A model generated the notes under the pieces. The model worked only from the letters and a program-made list of their open reading frames with translations. It was not told where the DNA came from and ran no database searches. Positions 49,693-60,508 of a stretch of DNA of 63,559 bases are shown here, one piece after another. The translations under genes and the position numbers were made by a program. The stretch's first letter is position 1, and each line of letters begins with the position of its first letter. Source of the stretch: Gracilaria gracilis (lineage: Eukaryota > Rhodophyta > Florideophyceae > Gracilariales > Gracilariaceae); NCBI GenBank assembly GCA_030374805.1, contig JARGSG010000118.1, positions 1-63,559 on the forward strand, given 5' to 3'.

Positions 49693-52600
49693 TCAACAGG
49701 CACTCCAACATTGGTAACGACGGAGCGATACAGTCTTTTCCAGTTGCGAGGCTCTGCTGCCCATGTCAGTTGGTGCGTCCGCTAGCCAAACCAGTAATGG
49801 ATTCCGCACACTATTTTCCCCATGATCTGATGGCGACCGTTCTCCCTGTGTGGTTTCTTGTACCGAGAAGGACATACAAATGTACACTGAGTCCCTTGCG
49901 AGGCCGTCACGGAATTCCTTGCTGGTTCTTCCATCCGGTCTATGTAGCCTGCCAGTTATTTGCTTTACGTACGCAATCTTCCTTCCTTCCGAGTGGCAAA
50001 GTAGCATTTTCACCAATACATTCCGCTTGTATGCGGCTTGGACTCTGGCCACTGACTTCCGCGTAGCAGGTACCAACTTCGTGAGCCACTCTCTCCACCT
50101 TTGTCGGTAATCACCCACAGATGGGAAGCTTCCAAGCGTAGCCTGCGATTCCAACGCCGCAGGCCGGGGAGTACGAGACAATACCAATTCAAATGGTGAT
50201 ACTCCGGTAGTCCGGTTAACTTGCGTATTGTACGCGAACGTCACCGCATCGGTATACAAGTCCCAATTCTTGGGGTGGTCAGCAACGTAGGAACGGAGGG
50301 CTGCTAGCATCGTCCGGTTGAACCGTTCAACTTGCCCATTAAATTGGGGATGATAGGTAGTTGTGAACTGGTTCTTCACGTCCAGGATGCGGCAGACATC
50401 CTGGAAGAAGCGCGACGCGAACTGCTTTCCGTTATCGGACAACAACTCCACTGGAGGACCGTACGCGAATGCCCAATGGGTAACGAATGCGTTAGCCACC
50501 GTGTACGCGGCTATCCTCCGAAGAGGGACAGTCCGAACAAGCTTCGAGAAGCGGTCGGTGATTACAAGTAGAAACTTGTTCCCTCGTTTTGTCTTGAGGA
50601 GTGGCCCGAGGATGTCAATTGCGACAAACTCCAGCGGTGCCCTAGCAGTGAATAGCTTCAGCGATTTGCTGTTCTTCCGAAGTTTCACTCGGTTCTTTGC
50701 GCACTCCGTACAAAAGCGTACGGTCGCGTAGCAATCCACCGCCATTGCGGGCCAATGAAAGTCCCTTCTCAGGATGAGATAGAGCTTCCGGCCACCGGCA
50801 TGACCACCGATCTTTGGGTAATGCGTTAAATGCAACACCCGCGATTGCAGGGAATGCGGCACCACTACTTGGGGGGTAGCTTCGACGTTCCTCACGAGGT
50901 AACCTTGGTCGTTTACCCCGAAGGAGAGTGCTTCACCACCGTTAGGACGGGCGCGTATCCCTGTGCAAAAGGGGTCTCCGAACTGTTCTCGTACCAGATC
51001 CTCTGGAGTTATGGGGACAAAATTCCCCGGTGGGGGTTTCTCAGTAGCGATCTCATTAGAGGCCCGTAGTTCGTCAAAGTCAGCGTTCATATCCAGATCT
51101 TCTGGCCATTCCGGATCTTCCGGTGCTTTTCCGTCCCCGAAGAAGCAAAGGATGTCGTCATCCTTGGTTGCGAGGGCCTCCCCACTTGTGGGTAATCGGG
51201 ACAGTGCGTCGGCCTGCTTGTTCTGCACCCCCTTTTTATATATGACTGTGAAGTCATATTCCACTAAGCGGAGTCTCCACCGCATCAGGCGGCCAGATGG
51301 ATCAGAGATATTCATCAACCATCTCAGCGAGGAGTGATCCGTATATACGGTAAAGTGAACACCCATAAGATAGGGGCGAAGAGTGGTCAGTGCCCACACA
51401 ACTGCGAGACACTCTTTCTCCGAAACGGAGTAGTTCCGCTCGTGGACGTTCGGCGAGCGCGACCAGTACCCGATGGGTTTCCGTTCCCCTTCCGGGGTGG
51501 TTTGGAAAAGAGCCCAACCGACTTGGTAGTCGCTCGAGTCCGTATCCACGGAGTACGGTAATCCCAATTTGGGTAACGATAAAATCGGTGCTGACATGAC
51601 AGCCTCCTTTAAGAAGTTAAAAGCTTCCGCTTGCGCGGGATTTAAGGGTTTCAGTTTCGGCGGTTTTCCCTTGCGCAGGAGTGCGTTGAGGAGCATCGCG
51701 ATGTCCGAAAAGTTCGGGATGAACCGTCGATAGACGTTGACCAGCCCTAGGAAGGATCGCAATTCCGTCTGAGTACGGGGTTCTTTTGCCTTCATTAGGG
51801 ATTTGACTCGAGCTTCCTGGATCGACAGCCGTCCAGGGCGGATAATGTGACCAAGATACTTGATAGTATCTGTGAAAAACTCACACTTCCTCAGCTTGAG
51901 GGTTATCCCAGCATCCCGTAAAACGGTTAGAACTTCACGTACATGGGTGAGGTGGTCGTCGAGGTTATCTGAGAAGACGATGATGTCATCCAGATATACC
52001 AAACACGACCGCCACTTGAACCTGTTGAGCAGGATATCGACCGCTCGTTGGAACGTAGCGGGGGCGTTGGTCAACCTAAATGGCTTCCGCTTGAAGCGGT
52101 AGGACCCGGAGTGACAGACAAAGGCTGTCTTGTCGCGGTCCTCTTCCCTTACAGGGACTTGCCAATATCCCCAATTGGCATCCAACGCCATGAACCCGGT
52201 TGCGTTTCCGAGTGAATCAATGCACTCATCCATCCGAGGAATCGGGTAAGTATCCCGTACTGTTACGGCGTTTAACCGAAGGTAGTCGACACAAAATCGC
52301 CACGTACCGTCGGCCTTTAATGCCAGTACGATTGGGGATGCCCAGGGTGATTGAGCGGGTTCAATCACCCCGGCGCGGAGCATCTTGTCAATTTGAAAAT
52401 GCTCCTCTTCCCGAGCCTTCGGTCCTGTCCTATAAAAGGGTTGCGCAACGATACGCGTGTTCGGCATCAGCTCAATCCGATGTTCCGTTGCATCTATCTC
52501 TCCTAGAGAGCCATCCCACATAGTGGTAAATTCCCGTAACATGTTACGGAGTCGATCGCGGTGCGAATCCGGTACATGACCGAGGTCCAGCTCTTCGAGA

Positions 52601-53730
52601 GCCTTCACCGGGTCAAGCCGGTCGTAGCTTGTGGGGCCACGCTCTCCTGTTGGTACAGGGTTCGATTCCGAACCATTCGGTGACTTCTCCGTTGACACGG
52701 CAGTATTCTCCGTTAAAACGGCAATGTCCTCTCCCTCCTTAGACGGGGCGTCGGAGTTCTCTGTACTCACCACCTCGTCAGAGGAAACTAAACCGAGAAC
52801 ATCGGCAGCCGTCATCCGCGTCGGGAGCATCACGAGCGGGGGCGGGGTAACCGATCCAATTACTTGGTTCTTTTCCAGATACTGGGGTTTGCTGCCAAGG
52901 TTGGCAACGAGTACCCGAAATGGGATATCTGGTGTGACCTGCACGACACCGTTCGCGACGGCTAATTGACAATGCTCGTACAACGAGGAAATGGGTTGCA
53001 CAACCTGAAGACCGTGTTGACGGGAATTGACCTGCACCATTACCTGTGACGCAGACGGGATAGAGACAGACACAGCGACGCGTAGCTTCGTAGATTCCCG
53101 GCGCGCCGGAGGTGATTCCTGCGCGGCAGGGAGTGGAACCTGCTTATGCGAAGCCCGCTTTAGCGGACGTCGAACAATTGGAACAGACGATCCGTTGTCC
53201 AGTTCGACACGCCTGAGGCAGGGCCTGATTGCGTCGACAAATCTGTCACAGTAATCACATCCCAGTATCACTGGAGCGGCCAATGACCGAAAGACTATAA
53301 AGTCAAGCTTCACCATCATGGTGCCCAACCGTACGACCAAGTCGACAGTGCCTGCCGTTTTCAACGGGTTGTTGTTCGCATCTGCGACATCCATAACCGC
53401 ATCAGCGCGGATTCGAGACCGCACCTGCGGAGGCAAAAAGGATTCCACGACAAAGTTCGGGCCGGCACCTGTATCCAGGACACTTAGAGTTCTTACCAGA
53501 AACTGGGGGTTAGGGCCAAGGTCGGCGTAAACTTTATAGTTACGCTTGGCCATGACAAAAATTCTATCCGGGATCCGGTTATTTCTTACCCGTATCCACG
53601 GTCGACGCAGAACACCCAAGTGTTCCGAATCCGCGTCTGCGGTGTCCTTCCTAGTGAAGATCTTCACCGGGGAGCGAGGCAACGACGCCTCGGGCGTCAC
53701 GAGCCTCAACTCTGAGGACGCCTCTCCCAA
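49693..53730 (-). CDS. Gypsy C Pol polyprotein (protease, RT, RNase H, integrase)
   Basis: 1345 codons without a stop; the frame extends slightly upstream into the end of gag at -1, so the true product is probably a Gag-Pol frameshift fusion. Protease: VLDTGAGPNF (about 84) and ILGCDY. RT: MALDANWGYWQVPV and CLVYLDDIIVFSDN (about 578). RNase H: VDTDSSDYQVGWAL (about 730). Integrase: HHCC (HLTHYPKIGGH...CTECAKNR, about 966), AIDILGPL, LLSDNGKQFAS and GQVERFNRTM. The expected tryptophan-free motif FRLTNAP replaces the usual FGLTNAP in RT, a possible debilitating change. After integrase the tail is basic, then low-information sequence. It would make cDNA and insert it into chromosomes. Confidence 0.93.
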   Translation of the reverse strand: MGEASSELRLVTPEASLPRSPVKIFTRKDTADADSEHLGVLRRPWIRVRNNRIPDRIFVMAKRNYKVYADLGPNPQFLVRTLSVLDTGAGPNFVVESFLPPQVRSRIRADAVMDVADANNNPLKTAGTVDLVVRLGTMMVKLDFIVFRSLAAPVILGCDYCDRFVDAIRPCLRRVELDNGSSVPIVRRPLKRASHKQVPLPAAQESPPARRESTKLRVAVSVSIPSASQVMVQVNSRQHGLQVVQPISSLYEHCQLAVANGVVQVTPDIPFRVLVANLGSKPQYLEKNQVIGSVTPPPLVMLPTRMTAADVLGLVSSDEVVSTENSDAPSKEGEDIAVLTENTAVSTEKSPNGSESNPVPTGERGPTSYDRLDPVKALEELDLGHVPDSHRDRLRNMLREFTTMWDGSLGEIDATEHRIELMPNTRIVAQPFYRTGPKAREEEHFQIDKMLRAGVIEPAQSPWASPIVLALKADGTWRFCVDYLRLNAVTVRDTYPIPRMDECIDSLGNATGFMALDANWGYWQVPVREEDRDKTAFVCHSGSYRFKRKPFRLTNAPATFQRAVDILLNRFKWRSCLVYLDDIIVFSDNLDDHLTHVREVLTVLRDAGITLKLRKCEFFTDTIKYLGHIIRPGRLSIQEARVKSLMKAKEPRTQTELRSFLGLVNVYRRFIPNFSDIAMLLNALLRKGKPPKLKPLNPAQAEAFNFLKEAVMSAPILSLPKLGLPYSVDTDSSDYQVGWALFQTTPEGERKPIGYWSRSPNVHERNYSVSEKECLAVVWALTTLRPYLMGVHFTVYTDHSSLRWLMNISDPSGRLMRWRLRLVEYDFTVIYKKGVQNKQADALSRLPTSGEALATKDDDILCFFGDGKAPEDPEWPEDLDMNADFDELRASNEIATEKPPPGNFVPITPEDLVREQFGDPFCTGIRARPNGGEALSFGVNDQGYLVRNVEATPQVVVPHSLQSRVLHLTHYPKIGGHAGGRKLYLILRRDFHWPAMAVDCYATVRFCTECAKNRVKLRKNSKSLKLFTARAPLEFVAIDILGPLLKTKRGNKFLLVITDRFSKLVRTVPLRRIAAYTVANAFVTHWAFAYGPPVELLSDNGKQFASRFFQDVCRILDVKNQFTTTYHPQFNGQVERFNRTMLAALRSYVADHPKNWDLYTDAVTFAYNTQVNRTTGVSPFELVLSRTPRPAALESQATLGSFPSVGDYRQRWREWLTKLVPATRKSVARVQAAYKRNVLVKMLLCHSEGRKIAYVKQITGRLHRPDGRTSKEFRDGLARDSVYICMSFSVQETTQGERSPSDHGENSVRNPLLVWLADAPTDMGSRASQLEKTVSLRRYQCWSAC

Positions 53731-53747
53731 AGGGGAGACTCCCTTGT

Positions 53748-55922
53748 TTAGTTTTCCTGGGCTTCCGCCTGCGGCGGCTTCTCAGGCTCCTCAACGACGA
53801 GGGCTTGGGATCCTCGTCGAGGGTTTTCCACGTGAGTGGTGTTTGGAACGTACGCCTGCTGAGCGGAGACATCCGACCGCATCGGAACAGACCGCGCAGG
53901 TGGGAGGGCATGTGACAGGTCCAGCTTCGCGCGCAAGTACGATGCGATGGGTACTGTGCGATTCTCCTCTGGAGTGAGGGCTTCGTAGTTAGACACTACC
54001 TTGCCCATTTCTCTCAGAGAGAAAAGACATTGCGGGGATGTGTGACCGTGCGTATAGCACAGGTGGCATATCAAACGCAATACTCCTGCTTGCAGGTTAC
54101 ATTTCCGAACTTCGGCAAACCGAACCGCAGGGCGGGGGTCTCTCCATCCAGGCCGTTGAAAACGGGTACCTCCATTCGAATATGGGATAGAAGGCGCCGT
54201 TATACGAAGGTTGTCCACATACAGCGCTGGGTCGACCAGTGCTGTATCGAACGATGTAACCGTCGTGGACGGGAGTTCCGTAGTCGGCACGGAGATGACT
54301 TCGCCGTGAGCCAACTGCACGTTGTCGTATTCCTGTTGAGGGTGTTCAGCCGCTACCAGCGAGAGCGATGGGGGGTGGTCCTTCATCACCAACGCTTGTG
54401 CGGACTTCGACCTCGAATGAGGAACACGAGCACGTACTGCATCACCCTCTGCGCGCGCGGCTTGAACCAACTCGAGGTAAGTAATCCTCGGCTTGTCCTC
54501 CCGACGTCGGGCAACGAGGGACTTGATGGCTGCACTCAGCCTATCGACGAACATCGTACAACGTTCCCCGGCGGGGTAGACATTACCACAGCGGTGGAAA
54601 GCCTTGTTAAGGCGTACCGAATAATCGGTTTCAACCTCGTCGTGGCGCTGACGAGTATCCCTCAAAGCGAGGATCGCGGACTGAATGGCATCATTCGTCG
54701 CGTAGGACCTCAAGAGGTACTGGAGGGCTTCAGGCCAGCACGTCACCCCCTCCTTCGGAGGCTCTCGTAGAACCTCTTACATAGTGATATTGGTCTTCGG
54801 CCACTCCCCGTAAAAAGTACGGCAGCGCCACGTAGGCTTTTCCTTCGTTCATCCCGAGTATATCGGCTTCTGCAACAAAGCGAGCGAGGAAATCCAACAC
54901 CGGGATTGGGTCCTCTCCAGAAAATGTCTGGTTCCGGAGTGAAAGCTACATTCGCTTGATGCAATCTTTCACTCTTCCCGTTCCACGGGGTGGACGCGCC
55001 AAAGAGGAGTCTTCCAACCGATAGTATCGGTACGAAAGTAGCTTGCGATACATCCTATTCGTAGGCTTCAATTCCCGTATTCCGGAGTGTCTTCTACCCT
55101 TTGTACGGGAGCGAATGACCCCCTGGGTGGCAGACGACCGCTTTGAGCGCGAAGAGCGCCCGCGGCGACCGTCCTCCGACTCGGAGTCTGAAGTAGTAGA
55201 CCCATCTGAGTCACTCGGGTTAGAATCCGACGAAGTCGGTGTATTCAAATGATCGTTTTGGCGTTTGGAATTCCGCCTTCGGCGGCCTTTGCCTGTTCCA
55301 GCGCGCTGGTCGCGTTGTGAGACGGCAGCAGCCGGATCATCCGGGGAGTTCTCATCCATTAATATGGTTTGTTCCAACGTTTCCAGACGGGCACGGACGC
55401 GATTGAATCGCTCTTCAATCCCTTCAACGAAGGCGGTGGGCGAACCCAAACACTCCAACATTTTGTTGACATCAGACCGTAATATACGGAGGTCTTCAGC
55501 AACATCCCTCGCAGCGGTACTCTCGACCACCTCACGGAGGGCTCGAAATTCCCCTACAAGGGCATTATGGGCGGCACGCAGAGTGCGTACCTGGTCCTCC
55601 AGGGAAGTCCCCTGGGGGTGTTAGAAACAACCTCCCGGCGAGGTTGGGATCCCGCGGCAGCGGTAGCCGGCTGGGACGCCAGAGGCGAACCAGCGGCAAC
55701 TGTAGCAGGCCCAGCGACGGGCCGAGAAGAAGCCAACGGAGGCAAAGGAAGGTCCCGGGATTCCCGGTGTTGGCTCGAAGTCCGAGAGGAAACCCTCGCG
55801 TCGAAGGTTGAACCAGCCCGAATCGGGATCTTAGAAATCACCCGATCATCGGGAACATCCCCATCATCATGGGAGCGGCTGCGAGTAACTGCTGGCTCCG
55901 CACGAGATGGCTTCCGAGACAT
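53748..55922 (-). pseudogene. Gypsy C gag with CCHC zinc knuckle, frameshifted
   Basis: Gag begins at the ATG at 55922 (MSRKPSRAEPAVTRSR). It is spread over three frames: 55922-55554, 55530-54946 and 54746-53748, with breaks near 55.55 and 54.77-54.95 kb. The order matches gag of element A: disordered Ser/Arg-rich N-terminus, coiled coil, basic region (SSRSKRSSATQ), capsid-like helices, knuckle CHLCYTHGHTSPQC. It ends AQEN-stop in a context shared with element A that may promote -1 frameshifting into pol. Confidence 0.85.
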
Positions 55923-57640
55923 CGGTAAATCCGTTCAACGGGAAAACACGGAATCTTCCGGGACAAATAGAAATCACCTCAAAGAGGAAAACCACACATA
56001 AAAACTTTCTAAGTCCGGAGACCACTTTGTAGTGCAACGCCAGAGGCGGGAGGACACCACGAAGACGTCCGAGATCTTCCTCCGTAGGAGGGTAGTCAGC
56101 AGACAGAGCCTCTCTGGCAAGGCACGACGAAGTCGGGTGTAAGCCGAGGCCAAGCCGTCACGACGGGCGTAGAGAGTTGAGCAAGGATCGGTGTTTGCAA
56201 CACGTGTGTGGGTGAACGGGCCCTCGAGAGAGGCACGAGTCCACGGAAGTGGGGAAAGAGAAAAGGACTCCGCGAGAGCGGGGGATGGAAAGAAGGAAAA
56301 GGAGAAAAGGGCAAAAAGGCTACGGTGAACACCGGGGTTATCCCTGTACAGGGTCGAACGCGACACAAGTGGAAAACACTCCCACGAATGGGTCCTGTTA
56401 GGTGACGCAGGGAGGATACACTACCCGTAGGCAACGGAGCCTCTCTCCTGGAAGGAGTCAATGACCGCCGAAGGCGAAGAAGTATAGAGCCAACCCTGGT
56501 TGGGGAAGTTTACTTAGTGGCGATGGCCAAGTGCCGAGCCACTATATAGTAGAGTAATCTCCCTGCAACTAGGCAAAACTATTAAATAAATATCTAAATT
56601 ACCAGCAATGCTGTGCCAACCATCCGTTGCAAGAGCTCCACACGTGTCTTAGTCACACCCAGATTGGGGCTGCGGTGCGAGTGCACGTGTGCACCGTGCA
56701 CACTATGCAGACCGCATTGCCGCACACGACCCGTGTGTAGCTGCAGTAACCATCAGCACGCGCAAGCGGAAAAACGACTAAGTCGGTGAAATATCCCTTG
56801 TAGGGCGTTGCACTACACGGTTTGGCATTCGTTGAACTGTATCTACCATCCCGGTGACCACCTGCTGGTCCTCACTTTCCACTTGGGAAACTCTCTTCTC
56901 TCACTTCCAATAAGGTCTGAAATCCACAGTGGTCTTGCTCCATCCGTTCGGTATCCAGAAGAAAACGGAACCATTTCCTTCAAAGACTGCGATTCTACCA
57001 CCTGGGAGAATGGATAGCTTCTCCTATTTGCCGTACGGTCGTAAACCGTTTCGGTTATGGTAGCTTGAGGGGCCCAACGGGGCCTCACCATGGCCGTACT
57101 GTAGCAGTTCGGATGTTCCAATGTGGAACCGCAAGTATTCCCATTAGGTTCCTATACAGTGTCGACCATACCGGTATGCACCTCTACATGTTCCTCGATG
57201 ACGGAAGAATAGTGCCTCCTTTCTGCCAAATGGTACGTTGATGTGACCCAATTGGTGCGACGACGGCTTCTGTGCCTATACCCTGTGTGAGATCTGGAAC
57301 TCTTGGTACGACCTTTGCGCAGGTCGGATCCTGTTTGTTTCATATTATGTACAGGCCGATAGAAAATTTGGCACCTTTAAGGTCCGATTCACCTAATTGG
57401 TTCAGTTTTCCATTGTACACAAATGGATCATACAGTTTTCACTTTGGTTTGAACCTTGAAGAGGTGTCAACAAAACCCTTTGGTGAAGGGACAGACCCTC
57501 CTCCCCCTTCCTTAGACCAGCGTATCGCGATGGTTCGGGGATTTCAATGATGGGAGTAATGGAGCGAACCAATTGGTGTCACCTCCCATTTCGGTCGTTT
57601 CTGTTATCTACCAACAGGTTTCCCTTCTATCTAAGACCTT
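55923..57640 (-). repeat. Leader and 5' LTR-like region of gypsy C
   Basis: 56010-56160 aligns with 4180-4360 of element A. A hairpin at 56490-56503 (CCAAC/GTTGG) is followed by AT-rich DNA with AGCAATGCTG, as in A. From about 56.8 kb on, CCAATTGG-like words become frequent. No gene seen. Confidence 0.5.
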
Positions 57641-60245
57641 CATGGTAAATTGAAAGGCCCATATGAAAGTTTCAGTACACTACCAGGCTTCCACACGGTT
57701 AATCAATTGGTCCAGACGAGCACCTTTTTGGTGTTCTATATCCAATACCAACACGTTGCGTTTCGAAGATCTACCTTGAGTTTGCATCACGAAACCCATT
57801 TGGTAAGCTCAGGACACCACCAGGTTCACAAAAAGTTGACCAACTGGTTCTAAAGACCGTAGAGGTACGCCATTCGATTTCTGTTCTGCAAGACGGATTA
57901 TTGTAGATAGACCCATGCGCTTTGGCGATAGACCCAGTGTGTTGCTTGCAATGTGGCTTTAGTTTCCAATGAGGTCCAGCTCTCCATGCCACATTGAAGC
58001 CTTTGACCCACCGTTCGGTTGCACTAGTACTCTGGAGAAGGTGCACTCGTATGTCTGTTGGGTTTCGGCACCCTCTTCATCGGGGCTCAATAATCCCATT
58101 CTCCTGGCGGGCATACGTCCTCAACGGGTGCCGGTATCCTTCCAAAGCGGTTTCGTTGCTCCCCAAATGGATTCGGCTCTGACCGTCAAGGTAAGACTCC
58201 AAATGGACACCCTAAACGGCTGGGAACGCCAACCTGTTGGTTCTCAAGCGCCCCTACCAATATGGTGTCTCTTCCAGCTGGTGGTAGTCCAACCCATTCT
58301 GGTCATCATCGTATCGTTGCTACGAAACCATTTGGTGGGAGCCACAATAGAACCTCCAAGGTATTCCACCATCACTTCGTCACATCCTCCAGGTTATCCT
58401 CATCTTCCACTTTTCTCTGCCACAACCTGTTTAGTTAGCATACCATTTGGACTTCCACCCCATTTGGAATTTACCGCGTAGTTGCGAAGCCTCTGTGGTT
58501 ACTGGAGGCAGGTTAGCTGTGCTTTCCAATTGGCTCTTGCCATTCAGATCGCCTCTCGACGCTTGGTTTGCTTCTCTACTTGCCTATAGGAGCAAGCTTT
58601 TGAAACTTTCTGGACGTCCCTTCTTGGTCGAGCAACCTGTTGGCGTGGTTACCATACGTTCTTCGACCTCCACATGGTGTCAACCAAACCTTTTGGTACG
58701 ACCAGAGGGAGCTACGGTCGCCCAACCTACTGGATGGCTTTCCATATGGCTTCCGAACTCCAACTGGTATCAACTAAACCGATTGGCAATAACGGAGAAG
58801 TCTACGGACACTCCTCCCCCTTCCTTAGACCAGCGTACCACGATGTTCAGAGGATTCTACCGATAATCGTAGTTGATCAAACCAATTGGGGTTACTGCGC
58901 TCCTCCTTTCTCTGCTCTCCATTTGGTCACCGGCCTTTCCATAGCCACCACCAGTTGGTTTCGAACCATTGCAGAAAGCGCATGATGGACGCCAGTCTGC
59001 GCTGCTGACCGTGCGCAGCACCATTATGGTTACTTCACTCGCTACGTGCTCCAGCGCACCATCCAGCAATGTATCCAGTTGGTTGTGCATTGCCTCTGGG
59101 GCCGTATGCGGCCGCGCGCGCCGCATTGACCAAGAGGTTACTTGCAAGGCGAATCAAAATTTCCGCCGCGGAAATTACCCCTTCAAATGGTACCGAAAAC
59201 GGCGAAACCTCTTTTGGCCTGTATCTCGAGAACCAAGCGGTTTGAGAGGCTGAGAATGGCCGATTTGGGCTCCCGGCGCGGTCGAAATACTTAGATTTTT
59301 TTTAACTCGCCGGCGCGCGAGCACTACCCACAATAGTGTAAACCAAATCGGTTACTCGCCCACGGCGCACGAATCCAGTCGGCCGCCAACCTCCGCAGTC
59401 GAAAAACACAATTTTTTTATTTGTACCTTTCGGCCACGCGGGTGCGCCACACGCGCGTCCACCCTTGACGGTTCGCCCGTGTTGGGCGCGTGTCCAGTGG
59501 GTTTTGCGAGTACCCATTTGGTTCCGGCGTAAAGCGCACCGGTGGGTTCGATGATCAAGCAGACCCAACGGCAGGCGGGCATGGGGATCGCTTGTACCAA
59601 ATGGTTGCGAGCGTGCGAAGACCTCCTCGGGGCGCGTTACACGTGGTTTATCGATATTACCATATGGATGGCAGCCAGTTACCAAACGGTTGCGAGCGTG
59701 CGAAGACCTCTTTGCGACGCGTTCCGCATGGTTAACCACCACAGTTACCACCTTAAAGGTACGTTCACGCTTTCTCTCCCTCCGGATTCTGGGCGAACTC
59801 ACTTGGTCCTCTTCCTTCTCTCCTTTCGGTTCGTTCATCAGCTACCAATCGGATATTTCGCGAGTTGCCAATTGGTTGTTAGTAGTTCATTGCTTCCATT
59901 TGGTTAGTAGTTATTACCTAGCAGGGGAGAATGCGTTCTCCCCAGCTTCTCTCGTTCCCTTCACCATTGTGGCTTGTAGGATTACCTAGATGTTAGAGTG
60001 TCGCCTGTGCCTCACGACGCGCAGGAGATCCTTGCGCTCGTGTTCCCATTCGTACCACCTGGCTCAGTATCGGAAACCTTTTGGGGTGCATCTAAGACCA
60101 TTTGAAGATTCCACAAGATGTCAGGGGTACCGCCTGGCAATTTCCTTATAGGCTAAATTATCCAAAGCAGTACCCACCTCGATATTTATGGCTTCAACTT
60201 CATGGTACTTGGACTCCCGTATCAGCGGGCGGCCGCGTAACGGAG
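57641..60245. repeat. CCAATTGG-word-rich repetitive DNA
   Basis: No genes are supported. The words CCAATTGG, CCATTTGG, CCAAATGG and near variants, often preceded by A and followed by T, occur every few tens of bases (for example 57703, 57797, 57839, 58324, 58454, 58917, 58948, 59185, 59512, 59596, 59866, 59896). A ~30-nt block beginning CTCCTCCCCCTTCCTTAG occurs at about 57500 and 58810, and TCAACNAAACC..TTGG at about 57470, 58680 and 58772, so the region is built from diverged repeats. It is probably LTR-derived. Confidence 0.6.
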
Positions 60246-60508
60246 CGTCGGTGTTCTCGGAATGCTAGTTCAGTATGCTAGATCGCTAGTTGTGAAAATA
60301 GAAGTCCAAAAAAACTAGCATTTTTGCAGTTTGCGCTAGTTGGCAAGGCAAAAATTTTTTTTTGGAAATTACGTTTCCGTTCAGTGCAGTTCCAACTTCA
60401 CCTACTGGAGTTAAAGGCTAGTTTGCGTTTCTTCTGCCACTCGTAATTACATTCCCCACACTCGTCCAAAACACTCTAAGAAATTACGAACCCACCATTA
60501 GCGCTCCC
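60246..60508. other. Short spacer
   Basis: AT-rich, with several CTAG words around 60265-60350 (GCTAGATCGCTAGTT). No gene. Confidence 0.4.

Larger units (their letters stand above)
48541..57640 (-). mobile_element. Ty3/gypsy element C, same family as A; boundaries approximate
   Basis: From right to left: LTR-like/leader DNA (to about 57.6 kb), gag (55922-53748, broken) and intact pol (53730-49693), then a polypurine tract and LTR-like DNA down to about 48.5 kb. Hairpin and AT-rich blocks at 48.66-48.79 kb and 56.49-56.62 kb, and TATA-like segments at about 49.40 and 57.34 kb, correspond in order on the two sides but are strongly diverged. The two LTR-like flanks are therefore either old or derive from different copies. 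No target duplication was found. Confidence 0.75.

Noticed and set aside
52667..52677. GGTTCGATTCC, an exact match to the RNA polymerase III B box
   Set aside because: It lies inside the intact gypsy C pol gene, and the flanking bases do not pair to form a T-arm or cloverleaf, so no tRNA gene is called.
48541..57640. A matching pair of LTRs with target duplication for gypsy C
   Set aside because: The two flanks share only ordered, diverged blocks; I found no identical terminal sequence or duplicated target, so the boundaries are left approximate.
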